Source: Conexibacter arvalis (GTDB taxonomy: Bacteria > Actinomycetota > Thermoleophilia > Solirubrobacterales > Solirubrobacteraceae). Taken from it: a stretch of DNA of 64,000 nucleotides. Both the position numbers and the translations under genes were made by a program. Location: assembly GCF_014199525.1 (NCBI RefSeq), contig NZ_JACHNU010000010.1, positions 56,722-120,721 of the forward strand, read 5' to 3'. Below, piece by piece: positions 42,563 through 51,194 of this stretch (position 1 is its first letter; each line of letters begins with the position of its first letter). A model generated the notes under the pieces. That model was not told the origin of the DNA and searched no databases. It worked only from the letters and a program-made list of their open reading frames with translations.

Positions 42563-42777
42563 GTGGAACCGGCGGCGCCGGGCGTCTCACCACGCCGAAC
42601 CGTTTCGCCGCCGGCGCGCGGCCGGGGCCGGGATCCGGCGGCGCGGGCGTCACGCCGCCACGCTCAAGCACTGAGCACGGCGTCCGATGGGAACGATCAG
42701 GGCGTGCGGGGCACGGCGGCTGGCGCCGTCGGCGCGCGCATCGTCCGGTCATCGAGCGAAAGCGGAGGGTCAGCGTC

Positions 42778-43680
42778 GTGTTGAAGAGAGTGATCGGGAG
42801 CGCCGGCGCGGCGGCATTGGCCGCCGGGCTGATCGCGCTGCTCGCGCCGGGGGCCGCGAACGCGGCGACGAGGACCTGCCCGGCGACCTTCCAGGTGCTG
42901 CACAACGACAAGATCGGCGCGATGAACCTGCCGGCCGGCGCGTACACCGTGCGCGTCACCAACCTCAGCTGCGCGTCGGCCTCGAGGCTGTTCGCCAGCT
43001 TCCTGCAGGACTACGACGGCCACCTGCCGTCGCCGTGGCGGGCGAACAGCGCGGCGAGAAGCTTCACGAACGGCCGCGCGAGCTTCTCCGTCAGACCGGC
43101 GAGAAGAGTCACGCCGCCCGGTCCGCCGACGCCGAGCAACCCGACCACCTGCCCCGGCACCTTCAGCGTCCTGCACAACGACCGCATCGGCTCAGTCGCG
43201 CTGCCGAGGGGCCGCTACACGATCAGACTGCTGCGCAGCGGCCTGTCGTGCAGCGGCGCGTCGACCCTCTTCGCGCAGTTCCTCGACAGCCCGAGCGGCG
43301 TCCCGGCGCCGTGGACGATCACCGGCTCGAGCGGCAACGCGACCTTCAACAACAACATGGGCGGGTTCGCCTTCAGCGTCTCGCGCACCGGCGGCAGCAC
43401 CAACGGCGGCGGCCGCTCGGCGACCTTCTGCACGGTCTTCACGGTCGAGCACGACGACAACATCGGCAGCCTCTACCTGCCGAGAGGCAGATACGAGATC
43501 GTGCTGCCGCCGAGCTCGACGATGAGCTGCGCCGCCGCCCAGAGACAGTTCACCGCCTTCCTCGACGCCGCGGCGCTTCCGCGCCCGTGGGTGCTCGACG
43601 CCCAGCGCGGCAGCTTCTCGCGCGGCCCCGGCTCCAGCACCACCTTCGCGGTCGACCCGCTGAAGGGGACGCTCCGCTGA
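42778..43680 (+). CDS. Secreted protein made of three copies of an unrecognised ~80-residue Cys domain
   Basis: A 300-residue exported protein from GTG 42778 behind GGAGGG. After the signal peptide (AAALAAGLIALLAPGAANA) three repeats follow at about residues 34-103, 119-205 and 220-295. Each starts Cys-x-x-x-Phe-x-Val-x-His-(N/D)-D with IGS/IGA and LPxGxY next (ATFQVLHNDKIGAMNLPAGA; GTFSVLHNDRIGSVALPRGR; TVFTVEHDDNIGSLYLPRGR), then a second Cys (LSCASA, LSCSGA, MSCAAA), an FLxxxxxxxPxPW block and a closing strand (SFSVRP, AFSVSR, TFAVDP). Two Cys per repeat suggest one disulfide each. Adhesion or ligand binding is possible, but the role is unknown. Confidence 0.75.
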   Translation: MLKRVIGSAGAAALAAGLIALLAPGAANAATRTCPATFQVLHNDKIGAMNLPAGAYTVRVTNLSCASASRLFASFLQDYDGHLPSPWRANSAARSFTNGRASFSVRPARRVTPPGPPTPSNPTTCPGTFSVLHNDRIGSVALPRGRYTIRLLRSGLSCSGASTLFAQFLDSPSGVPAPWTITGSSGNATFNNNMGGFAFSVSRTGGSTNGGGRSATFCTVFTVEHDDNIGSLYLPRGRYEIVLPPSSTMSCAAAQRQFTAFLDAAALPRPWVLDAQRGSFSRGPGSSTTFAVDPLKGTLR

Positions 43681-43694
43681 ACCGTTACGGAGGA

Positions 43695-43730
43695 GGGCCC
43701 GGGCGCCGCGCCGACCGCGCGCCCGGGCCC
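43695..43730. terminator. 12-bp GC hairpin between convergent genes
   Basis: GGGCCCGGGCGC (43695-43706) pairs with 43719-43730 over a 12-base loop, between the triple-repeat gene and the end of metW. It can serve both convergent transcripts. No T-run follows. Confidence 0.6.
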
Positions 43731-43738
43731 GCCGCCGC

Positions 43739-44332
43739 TCAGTCCTCGAGCACGTAGACGGCGCGCACTGCGAGCAGGTTCGGGGCGACGCGGGTCGCCG
43801 ACGGCGCCCGCCCGCCGCTCGCGTCGAGCAGCACCCGCCGCGCGATCCGCATGCCGATCTCCGCGACGGTCGCCTCGAAGTCGCGCAGCGTGCAGAGATG
43901 GATGTTGGGCGTGTCGTGCCACTGGTAGGGCAGCGCCTCGCTGACCGGCATCCGGCCGGTGCGCGCGAGGTCGAGTCGCAGCCGCCAGTGGCCGAAGTTC
44001 GGCAGCGAGACGACCCGTCGCGGGGCGACGCGGCGCATCTCGCTCAGCACCTCCAGCGGCTCGCGCGTCGCCTGCAGCGTCAGCGACAGGATCGCGCAGT
44101 CGAAGGCGCCGGTCGCCGTCCGCGACAGCTCCTCCTGCAGGTCGCCGTGGGTGACCGGCACGCCGCGCGCGACGCAGGCGTGGAAGCCCTCGTCGGAGCG
44201 CTCGACGCCGACGCCGCTGCAGCCCCGGCGCTCGATCAGCTCCTCCAGCAGCGCGCCGTCGCCGCAGCCGAGGTCGAGCACGCGCAGGTCGCGGCCGACG
44301 AGCGCGGCGACGACGTCGAGGTCAGGCCGCAT
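43739..44332 (-). CDS. metW: Methionine biosynthesis protein MetW (SAM-dependent methyltransferase fold)
   Basis: A 197-residue class I methyltransferase-like protein: RVLDLGCGDGALLEEL (SAM motif I), VGVERSDEGFHACVARGVPV, GAFDCAILSLTLQATREPLEVL, and the MetW signature VVSLPNFGHWRLRLDL with ALPYQWHDTPNIHLCTLRDFE. MetW always accompanies MetX and is needed for its acetyltransferase activity in some bacteria. Its start overlaps the metX end by 11 bases. Confidence 0.93.
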   Translation of the reverse strand: MRPDLDVVAALVGRDLRVLDLGCGDGALLEELIERRGCSGVGVERSDEGFHACVARGVPVTHGDLQEELSRTATGAFDCAILSLTLQATREPLEVLSEMRRVAPRRVVSLPNFGHWRLRLDLARTGRMPVSEALPYQWHDTPNIHLCTLRDFEATVAEIGMRIARRVLLDASGGRAPSATRVAPNLLAVRAVYVLED

Positions 44333-45557
44333 CGGCCGCTCCCGTGCCCGCACCCGCGCCGGCAGCGGCCGCCCGTCTCGCCCCAGCCCCGCCCGCCAGC
44401 TGGTCGAGGAAGCCGGCGACGGTGCGGTGGTACTCGGGGATCGGGAAGAGGAACGAGTCGTGCCCATGCGGCGCCGACAGCTCCCGGAAGGTGACCGGCG
44501 CGCCGGCACCGCGCAGCTCGTCGGCGATCTCGCGCGCGTGCTCGGTCGAGAAGCGCCAGTCGGAGTCGAACGACAGCACGAGATATCTCGTCGCCCCGCC
44601 CGGCGACGCGGCGGCCTCGGCCACGCTGCGCTGGACGTAGGCGGCGTCGGCGAACGGGTCGAAGTAGTCCATGACGCGGGTCATGTAGAGGTAGGTGTTC
44701 GCGTCGAAGCGCTCGACGAACGACTGGCCCTGATGGGCGAGGTAGGACTCGACCTCGAAGTCGACGTCGAAGCCGTAGCGCGGCTCGACGGCATCCTGGA
44801 TGCGGCGGCCGAACTTCTGCCGCATCGACTCCTCCGACAGGTAGGTGATGTGGCCGATCATGCGCGCGAGCGCGAGGCCGCGGTCGGGCCGGGCGGGCGC
44901 CTCCGCGGCCTCGGGGACCGACGCCGCGTAGTAGTCGCCGCCGGCGAAGTCGGGATCGCGCATGATCGCCTCGCGCGCGACGGCGCTGAAGGCGATGTTC
45001 TGCGCCGACAGCCGGCCCGAGGCGGCGACGATCACCGCGCCGGCCAGCTCGCCGGGATGGTCGAGCGACCACTGCAGCACCTGCATCCCGCCGAGCGAGC
45101 CACCGACCGCCGCCAGCAGCCGTCTGACGCCGAGCTCGCGCAGCAGCGCGCGGTGGACGGCGACGAGGTCGCGGACGGCGAGCTGCGGGAAGCGCAAGCC
45201 GTACGGCCTGCCGGTCGAGGGATCGATCGAGCCCGGCCCGGTCGTCCCCTTGCAGCCGCCGAGCACGTTGGCGCAGACGACGAAGAGGCGGTCGGTGTCG
45301 AGCGGGCGGCCGGGGCCGATGATGTTGTCCCACCAGCCCGGCCGGCGGGCGCCCTCGTGGTAGCCGGCCGCGTGCGCGTCGCCCGACAGCGCGTGGCAGA
45401 CGAAGACGGCGTTGCCGCCGTCGGGCGCGAGCGTGCCGTAGGTCTCGTAGGCGACCTCGACATGCGTCAGCCGCGCGCCCGACTCGAGCACCAGCGGACG
45501 CTCCTCGTCATGGACGAGGAGCGTCTTGGTCTCGACCTGTCCGACGCCGTCGCTCAC
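44322..45557 (-). CDS. metX: Homoserine O-acetyltransferase
   Basis: A 411-residue alpha/beta hydrolase-fold enzyme activating homoserine for sulfhydrylation. The nucleophile elbow is GGSLGGMQVLQW; ALSGDAHAAGYH and GWWDNIIGPGRPLDTDRLFV are family signatures; the catalytic Asp (SFDSDWRFS) and His (SAPHGHDSFLFP) follow. The last 20 residues are Ala/Gly-rich. GTG 45557 overlaps the metY stop (GTGA). Acetyl versus succinyl donor cannot be proven from sequence; actinobacterial members use acetyl-CoA. Confidence 0.94.
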   Translation of the reverse strand: MSDGVGQVETKTLLVHDEERPLVLESGARLTHVEVAYETYGTLAPDGGNAVFVCHALSGDAHAAGYHEGARRPGWWDNIIGPGRPLDTDRLFVVCANVLGGCKGTTGPGSIDPSTGRPYGLRFPQLAVRDLVAVHRALLRELGVRRLLAAVGGSLGGMQVLQWSLDHPGELAGAVIVAASGRLSAQNIAFSAVAREAIMRDPDFAGGDYYAASVPEAAEAPARPDRGLALARMIGHITYLSEESMRQKFGRRIQDAVEPRYGFDVDFEVESYLAHQGQSFVERFDANTYLYMTRVMDYFDPFADAAYVQRSVAEAAASPGGATRYLVLSFDSDWRFSTEHAREIADELRGAGAPVTFRELSAPHGHDSFLFPIPEYHRTVAGFLDQLAGGAGARRAAAAGAGAGTGAADAA

Positions 45558-46864
45558 GCAGGCGTCGCCTGGCGAGCCTTGGAGAGCGCCTGGTCGAGGT
45601 CGGCGACGATGTCGTCGATGTGCTCGATGCCGACCGACAGGCGCACCAGGTCCTGCGGCACGCCGGCCGAGTCGAGCTCGGCCTCGTCGAGCTGCGAGTG
45701 GGTCGTCGTCGCCGGGTGGATCGCCAGCGACTTCGCGTCGCCGATGTTGGCGAGGTGCGAGAACAGCCCGAGCGCGTCGATGAAGGCGCGTCCGGCCTCG
45801 CGGCCGCCGGCGATCCCGAAGGTGACGAGCGCGCCGGCCCCGCCGTCGAGGACCCGCTGCGCGGTCTCGTAGTAGGGGCTGCTCTCCAGGCCCGGGTAGT
45901 TGACCCAGGTCACCCCGTCGTGGGCCTCGAGGTGCTTGGCGACGGCGAGCGCGTTGTCGGAGTGGCGCTCCATCCGCAGCGGCAGCGTCTCGATCCCCTG
46001 CAGCAGCAGGAAGGCGTTGAACGGCGACTGCGCCGCGCCCATGTTGCGCAGCAGCACCGTCCGGGCGCGGCCGACGTAGGCGGCGGGGCCGAGCGCGTCG
46101 GTCCAGACGACGCCGTGGTAGGAGGGGTCGGGCTTCGTCAGGCCGGGGAAGCGGTCGGCGTGCGCGGCCCAGTCGAATCTGCCGGAGTCGACGATCATGC
46201 CGCCGATCGTGGTGCCGTGGCCGCCGATGAACTTCGTCGCAGCGTGGACCGAGACGTCGGCGCCGAGGTCGAAGACGCGCGAGAGGATCGGCGTCGGCAC
46301 GGTGTTGTCGACGATCAGCGGCAGGCCCTTGGCGTGGGCGGCGTCGGCCCACGCTCTGATGTCGACGACGTTCAGGCGCGGGTTGCCGATCGTCTCGGTG
46401 AAGACGAGGCGCGTCTTGTCGTCGACGACGCCGTCGAGCGCGCTGACGTCGTCGGGGTCGACGAAGCGGACCTCGATCCCGTACTGCGGCAGCGTGTGGG
46501 CGAACAGGTTGTACGTGCCGCCGTAGAGCGTCGAGTGGGCGACGATGTTGTCCCCGGCGCGGGCGATGTTGAGCACCGAGTAGGTGACGGCGGCCATCCC
46601 CGACGCGAGCGCCAGCGCGGCGACCCCGCCCTCGAGCGCGGCCAGGCGCTCCTCGAGCACGTTCCACGTCGGGTTCATGATGCGCGTGTAGATGTTCCCC
46701 GGCACGGCGAGCGCGAACAGGTCCTGCGCGTGCTGCGCGTCGTCGAAGACGTACGAGGTCGTCTGGTAGATCGGCACCGCGCGCGCGTTGGTCGCCGGAT
46801 CGGGCTGCTGACCGGTGTGGAGCGCGATCGTCTCCGGGCGCGTGTGGGGCTGCTGCTCGCTCAT
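45554..46864 (-). CDS. metY: O-acetylhomoserine sulfhydrylase (PLP-dependent, Cys/Met metabolism family)
   Basis: A 436-residue PLP enzyme that makes homocysteine from O-acetylhomoserine and sulfide. Signatures: RAVPIYQTTSYVFDDAQHAQ, NIYTRIMNPTWNVLEERLAA, LASGMAAVTY, and the PLP lysine in VHAATKFIGGHGTTIGG. ATG 46864 follows GAGGAGACCCG. It is the first gene of metY-metX-metW, all overlapping. A perfect palindrome lies about 50 bases upstream. Confidence 0.95.
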   Translation of the reverse strand: MSEQQPHTRPETIALHTGQQPDPATNARAVPIYQTTSYVFDDAQHAQDLFALAVPGNIYTRIMNPTWNVLEERLAALEGGVAALALASGMAAVTYSVLNIARAGDNIVAHSTLYGGTYNLFAHTLPQYGIEVRFVDPDDVSALDGVVDDKTRLVFTETIGNPRLNVVDIRAWADAAHAKGLPLIVDNTVPTPILSRVFDLGADVSVHAATKFIGGHGTTIGGMIVDSGRFDWAAHADRFPGLTKPDPSYHGVVWTDALGPAAYVGRARTVLLRNMGAAQSPFNAFLLLQGIETLPLRMERHSDNALAVAKHLEAHDGVTWVNYPGLESSPYYETAQRVLDGGAGALVTFGIAGGREAGRAFIDALGLFSHLANIGDAKSLAIHPATTTHSQLDEAELDSAGVPQDLVRLSVGIEHIDDIVADLDQALSKARQATPA

Positions 46865-46914
46865 CGGGTCTCCTCGCTGCGTGCTGGATCGGGTCCGGGG
46901 GTCATGGGAGTCTG

Positions 46915-46932
46915 CCACGTGCGCGCACGTGG
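46915..46932. promoter_or_regulatory. 18-bp perfect palindrome upstream of metY
   Basis: CCACGTGCGCGCACGTGG is its own reverse complement. It sits between the stop of the MlaE gene (46953) and the metY start (46864), so it could be a terminator for the former or an operator for the met genes. No SAM riboswitch fold was evident in the 88-base gap. Confidence 0.5.
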
Positions 46933-46952
46933 GCCCGCGGTGGCCGCGCGCC

Positions 46953-47834
46953 TCACCGGATCAGGTTGATCTCCGGGTGGGTCGCCAGGAGCGTCTGGGT
47001 GAAGACGTAATTGACCGCGCCTATGCCGAGGAAGACCACGACGATCGCCTGGTTGACCGCGCGGCCGACGCCGGCCGCGCCCCCGGAGACCGTCATCCCC
47101 TTGTAGCAGCAGATGATCGCCGTCACGCCGCCGAAGATCAGCGACTTGACGACCGACCCCCACAGGTCGGTTATCGACGAGCTGGTGAAGAAGGTGGCGA
47201 AGAACGGCTCCAGCCGCGCGCCGTATATGAGCGTCGCGACGAGCCCGCCGGTGATGCCGAAGACGATCGCGAAGACGTCGAAGAGGCCGGTCAGCAGTAT
47301 CAGCGCGAGGAAGCGCGGGACGACGAGGTTCTTGACCGGGTCGACGCCGAGCACCTGGAGGGCGTCGAGCTCCTCGCGGATCTTGCGGGCGCCGAGGTCG
47401 GCGGTGATCGCGGTCCCGGCCGCGCCGGCGACGACGATCGCGCATATTATCGGCCCCAATTCACGCACCACGGCGAGCGTGAAGAGACCGCCCATGCGGT
47501 CGAGCGCGCCGAAGAGGGTGAGGAAGTTGGCCGCCTGCAACCCGGGCACCGAATAGGCGACGCAGAAGATCGTGAGCATCAGCGGCAGGAAGCACTGCCG
47601 CAACGCGAACAGGAACTGCGCGATGAACTCGTCGCCGTATGGATACGGCGGGCGGACGGCCGAGATCAGCGTCTTGCCGGTCAGGATCATCACGTCGCCG
47701 ACCTCTTCGAGCAGCAGGCGGGCGCGCGGACCGGCGCTGCGAAGGCCCTCGCGCGCCGCCCGGCCGCGGCGCGGCGCCTGATGCTCGCCGTCCCGCGGCG
47801 CGGGCGGGGCGTCCGTACCCCCGACAGCAGTCAT
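46953..47834 (-). CDS. MlaE/YrbE family lipid ABC permease, orphan
   Basis: A 293-residue permease. The N-terminal ~35 residues are a charged Pro/Arg tail; five helices follow. Signatures of the family: LYxxxR-like RQCFLPLMLTIFCVAYSVPG, VVRELGPIICAIVVAGAAGTAITADLGARKIREELDALQV and GVDPVKNLVVPRFLALILL. In mycobacteria YrbE pairs serve Mce lipid importers, yet here no second YrbE, MCE protein or ATPase is next to it. The gene uses at least six ATA isoleucine codons, rare in its neighbours, which suggests transfer or relaxed selection. Confidence 0.88.
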   Translation of the reverse strand: MTAVGGTDAPPAPRDGEHQAPRRGRAAREGLRSAGPRARLLLEEVGDVMILTGKTLISAVRPPYPYGDEFIAQFLFALRQCFLPLMLTIFCVAYSVPGLQAANFLTLFGALDRMGGLFTLAVVRELGPIICAIVVAGAAGTAITADLGARKIREELDALQVLGVDPVKNLVVPRFLALILLTGLFDVFAIVFGITGGLVATLIYGARLEPFFATFFTSSSITDLWGSVVKSLIFGGVTAIICCYKGMTVSGGAAGVGRAVNQAIVVVFLGIGAVNYVFTQTLLATHPEINLIR

Positions 47835-47925
47835 AGCTAGATATCACTCCGATTCATGGTGCGAGACTACTGGTCTGCTAGCACTCCATGCAACCGGGAA
47901 CCGGGCCGCTACGATCGGTCGGGCC

Positions 47926-48654
47926 GTGAGCCGCTTCGAACCGCTCTCGCTCGATCGCGACGCCGAGGTCCCGCTCGGGACGCAGCTGACCTGGGCGCTG
48001 CGCGCCCGCGTCACCGGCGGCGAGCTCGCGGCCGGCGAGCGGCTGCCGGGCGCCAGAGAGCTGGCGGCCCACGTCGGGGTGAACGTCAACACCGTCCGCG
48101 CCGTCTACGCGCGGTTGGAGGAGGAGGGACTGCTCGAGGTCGTCCACGGCCGCGGCACGTTCGTCGCCGACCGCGCCGCGCCGCTCGACGCCGCCGCCCG
48201 CTTCGCCGCCGCCGTCGAAAGCGAGGCGCGCCGCCGCGGCATCGATCCGCGCGCCGTCGCCGCGGCGCTCTACGTCCAGCCGGCCGACCAGCCAGGCGCT
48301 GACGACGACCCGGCGATCCGCCGCGCGCTGCGCGAGGAGATCTCGCGGCTGGAGCGGCGGCTGGCGAGCCTGCCTGCGGTCGCGCCGGGCGACGACCCGT
48401 TCGCGCCGTCCGCGCAGTACCCGTCGGACGCCGGGCGGCTGCTGACGCGCGCCGAGCTGGAGCGGCAGCGCGACGAGCTGGCCGAACGGGTCGCCGAGGC
48501 GGCCGACGCCGGCGCGGCGGAGGCTGCGCGATCCGCGCGCGCGGCCGCCGACGCGCGCCCCGCCGCGGGCGGCGACGCCGCGGCGCGCGGGCGCAGCCGC
48601 GACCCGAGCACGCTTACGCGCAACGGCACCCTGCGCTGGGTTCCGGGGAGCTGA
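47926..48654 (+). CDS. GntR family transcriptional regulator (YtrA-like N-terminus)
   Basis: A 242-residue protein. Residues ~12-82 are a GntR winged helix-turn-helix (VPLGTQLTWALRARVTGGEL, ARELAAHVGVNVNTVRAVYA, LEVVHGRGTFVAD). No FCD or UTRA effector domain follows; instead a Pro-linked, Ala/Arg-rich helical region with a coiled coil (AELERQRDELAERVAEAADA). The long tail is odd for the small YtrA class. The start is GTG 47926. It is divergent from the MlaE gene with 91 bases between starts, so it might regulate it. Confidence 0.85.
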   Translation: MSRFEPLSLDRDAEVPLGTQLTWALRARVTGGELAAGERLPGARELAAHVGVNVNTVRAVYARLEEEGLLEVVHGRGTFVADRAAPLDAAARFAAAVESEARRRGIDPRAVAAALYVQPADQPGADDDPAIRRALREEISRLERRLASLPAVAPGDDPFAPSAQYPSDAGRLLTRAELERQRDELAERVAEAADAGAAEAARSARAAADARPAAGGDAAARGRSRDPSTLTRNGTLRWVPGS

Positions 48655-48678
48655 GCGCGCGGCCGCTCCCCGATCGGG

Positions 48679-48741
48679 GCGCGGCGGTCAGTGGGCGGTG
48701 CGCGGCGGTCAGCGCGCGGCGCACGGCGGTCAGCGCCCGGC
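48679..48741. repeat. 21-bp tandem repeat, three copies
   Basis: Three adjacent 21-base units at 48679-48699, 48700-48720 and 48721-48741 share the core GCGGTCAG and differ at a few positions. They fill the gap right after the stop of the PEP-mutase-like gene. A fourth partial unit (GCGCGCTCAGCGG) leads into the gene. A slippage minisatellite is the simple explanation. Confidence 0.7.
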
Positions 48742-48747
48742 GCGCGC

Positions 48748-49584
48748 TCAGCGGAACAGCTCGTTCGCCTCGCCGTAGGTGAGCGTGCCGGCGGCCATCA
48801 GCTCCGAGGTCCCGGTCTCCAGCACCTCGAGCGCGATCCGGCCGGCGAGGTCGAGCACGGCGCGGATCGGCCCCGACCCGACGCTGACGCGGCGGACGCC
48901 GAGCCGCTCCAGCTCGTGCAGCGGAGGCGTGTCGCGAGCGGCGAGGACGTTGACCGGCGCGGGGACCGCCGCGACCAGCCGCGCGATCGCGTCCGGGTCG
49001 GCGAGGCCGGGCACGAAGACGCCGTCGGCGCCGGCCTCGACGTACGCGCGCAGGCGCTCGATCGCGAGCTCGATCCGCTGCTCCGGCGGGCCGGCGCCGA
49101 CCCACCAGACGTCGGTGCGGGCGTTGAGGAACAGCTCGATCCCGGCCGCCTCGGCCGCGGCGCGCGCGGCGAGCAGGCGGTCGACCTGCTCGGCGAGCGG
49201 CCGCAGCGCGGCGCTCCCGATCCCGACGCCGTCCTCCAGGTTGACGCCGACGGCGCCGGCGTCGAGCACGGCCGCGACCGTCTCGCCGACCTCCTCGGCG
49301 GTCGCGCCGTAGCCGCTCTCGAGATCGGCGGTGAGCGGCACGCGCAGCGCGGCGGCGATCCGCGCGGTGGCGTCGACCAGCTCGTCGCGCGCGAGCGCCT
49401 CGCCGTCGGGTCGGCCGAGCGCGAAGGCGACGCCGGCGCTGGTCGTGCCGACCGCGTCGCAGCCGGACCGCTCGAAGACGCGGGCGCTGCCGGCGTCCCA
49501 GGCGTTCAACACGACGAGCGCGCCGGGGCCTTGGTGCAGCTCGTGCAGCCGCCGCGCGCGGCGTCGCTGCTCCTCTCGCTCCAT
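48748..49584 (-). CDS. Isocitrate lyase/PEP mutase superfamily protein
   Basis: A 278-residue TIM barrel of the PEP mutase branch: LVVLNAWDAGSARVFERSG, VPLTADLESGYGATAEEVGE (metal-binding Asp-x-Glu), GVNLEDGVG, and LFLNARTDVWW. The isocitrate-lyase catalytic KKCGH loop is not present, so it is not an isocitrate lyase; members act on phosphonates, oxaloacetate or 2-methylisocitrate-like substrates. The specificity is not predictable. ATG 49584 gives the usual short charged N-terminus. Confidence 0.85.
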   Translation of the reverse strand: MEREEQRRRARRLHELHQGPGALVVLNAWDAGSARVFERSGCDAVGTTSAGVAFALGRPDGEALARDELVDATARIAAALRVPLTADLESGYGATAEEVGETVAAVLDAGAVGVNLEDGVGIGSAALRPLAEQVDRLLAARAAAEAAGIELFLNARTDVWWVGAGPPEQRIELAIERLRAYVEAGADGVFVPGLADPDAIARLVAAVPAPVNVLAARDTPPLHELERLGVRRVSVGSGPIRAVLDLAGRIALEVLETGTSELMAAGTLTYGEANELFR

Positions 49585-49690
49585 CTTCGGGAGCGTAGCG
49601 CCACGCGCCGGAGGCGCGCCGCCGCGCCGGGTCGCGCGCCGTCGCGGTCGACCGCTCAAGTCCTCCCCCGCCGCGACGATCATCGCGAGC

Positions 49691-51079
49691 ATGAACCTGC
49701 CGCTCGTCAGCGTCCTGCTCACCGCCCGCGACGACGCCGCCCGCATCCGCGCGACGCTCGACGACGTGCTCGCGCAGGCGTACCCGGAGGAGGCGATCGA
49801 GCTCGTCGCCGTCGACGACGGCTCGCTTGACGGGACGGCCGTGCTGCTCGACGACCTCGCCGCCCTCCTTCCCGGTCGCGTGCGCGTCTTCCACCAGCCG
49901 CGCACCGGTCCGGCCGCCGCGCTCGACCGCGCGCTCGGGGAGGCGCACGGAGCGCTGCTCGCACCCCTGGCCGCCGGCGACCGCTGGCCGCGTGACCGCG
50001 TCGCCTCGCAGGTCGCGCTGCTCGAGCGCAGGCCGGAGGTCGGGCTCGTCTACTCCGCGCTGCTGCCGCGCGGCGAGCAGGCCGCGCCGGCGCTGTGGCC
50101 GGCGGAGCTGGAGGTCGACCCGCCGCGCGGGCGCCCGGTCGGCCGCCTGCTGCGCGAGGAGTCGATCGCGCCCTCGGCGCTGATGGTGCGCGCGGCGCTG
50201 CGCGAGCAGATCGCGCCGATCCCGGCCGAGATCGGCCGCGCCTCCTGGTGGCTCGCGGTTCGCAGCGCAGCGGTCGCGGAGATCGAGTGGCTGCCCGAGG
50301 CGCCCGACGCGGAGGCCGCCGCCGAGCCCTGCCCGCGCGAGCCGGCCGCCCTCCTGCGCGACACGCTCGCCTTCCAGCGCTGGTTCCTGCGCCATGCGAC
50401 CTCCGAGGCGCCGTTCCTCGACGAGCTGCCGCAGATCTGGACGGCGTTCACGGACGCCGCGCGGCGGCTGCTGGCGGTGACCGACGACCCGTTCGCCGAG
50501 CTGATCCGCGTCAGCGACGGCGACCGCGCCGAGGCGATCGGCCTGCTCGCCGACGCCCGCGCCGCGATCGCGCGCGGCGACGCCAGGCCGGGGCTGGCGC
50601 TGGCGGCACGTGCGGCCGCGACCGACCCGTGGTGCGCGCCGGCGCGCCAGCTGCTCGCGGAGGCGTTCGCGACCCGTCCGCGCCGCGCTCCGACCGACCC
50701 GCTCGCCGGCGCCCGCCGCTTCGTCACGCTCGCCTTCGCCGAGGAGCTGATCGGCGAGCCGGAGCTGCTCGTCGCCTACGCCGCCCACTTCGACGGCAGC
50801 GCCGACGCGACGCTCGCGATCGACGCCAGCTCGCTGACGCCGGCGGCCGCCGAGCAGGCGCTCGGCCGGCTGATCGCCGAGCTCGGCCTCGACGATGAGG
50901 GCGGCGCCCACCTGGTCGCGATCGTCGGGCCGATCGACGCCGCGGTGCGCGAGCGGCTTCCCCAGGGCGTCAACGCGCTGCTGACGCGCAGACCGCGTCC
51001 CGGCCCGGCGGCGCCGTCGTTCGGTGCCGCGGAGACGGCCGCGCTGCGCGCGTTCGCGGCGCGCGCCTTCGCGGCCTGA
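49691..51079 (+). CDS. Family 2 glycosyltransferase with a long helical C-terminal region
   Basis: A 462-residue protein. Residues 1-110 are a GT-A start of family 2 (PLVSVLLTARDDAARIRATL, VAVDDGSLDGTAVLLDDLAA, GPAAALDRALGEAHGALLAPL), with the nucleotide-binding DDGS. The usual acidic DxD-like metal motif after this reads PLAAGDRWPRD, so only one Asp is clear. Residues ~200-460 are an Ala-rich helical region resembling TPR-like repeats (ADARAAIARGDARPGLALAA). It might transfer a sugar to a cell-surface acceptor; it stands alone. Confidence 0.72.
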   Translation: MNLPLVSVLLTARDDAARIRATLDDVLAQAYPEEAIELVAVDDGSLDGTAVLLDDLAALLPGRVRVFHQPRTGPAAALDRALGEAHGALLAPLAAGDRWPRDRVASQVALLERRPEVGLVYSALLPRGEQAAPALWPAELEVDPPRGRPVGRLLREESIAPSALMVRAALREQIAPIPAEIGRASWWLAVRSAAVAEIEWLPEAPDAEAAAEPCPREPAALLRDTLAFQRWFLRHATSEAPFLDELPQIWTAFTDAARRLLAVTDDPFAELIRVSDGDRAEAIGLLADARAAIARGDARPGLALAARAAATDPWCAPARQLLAEAFATRPRRAPTDPLAGARRFVTLAFAEELIGEPELLVAYAAHFDGSADATLAIDASSLTPAAAEQALGRLIAELGLDDEGGAHLVAIVGPIDAAVRERLPQGVNALLTRRPRPGPAAPSFGAAETAALRAFAARAFAA

Positions 51080-51194
51080 GCGGGTCGGGCCCGCCGCGCC
51101 GGCGGCGGGTCTCCGCGCGCCGCGCCGACGCTCTCCGCCCTGCCGCCCGATCGCGATTGCGCCGTGCCGCCGCCGGGCAACGGATAGTGGCGAG

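Noticed and set aside
46865..46952. SAM riboswitch upstream of metY
   Set aside because: The gap is too short and shows only a simple palindrome; none of the SAM-I or SAM-II core elements is visible.
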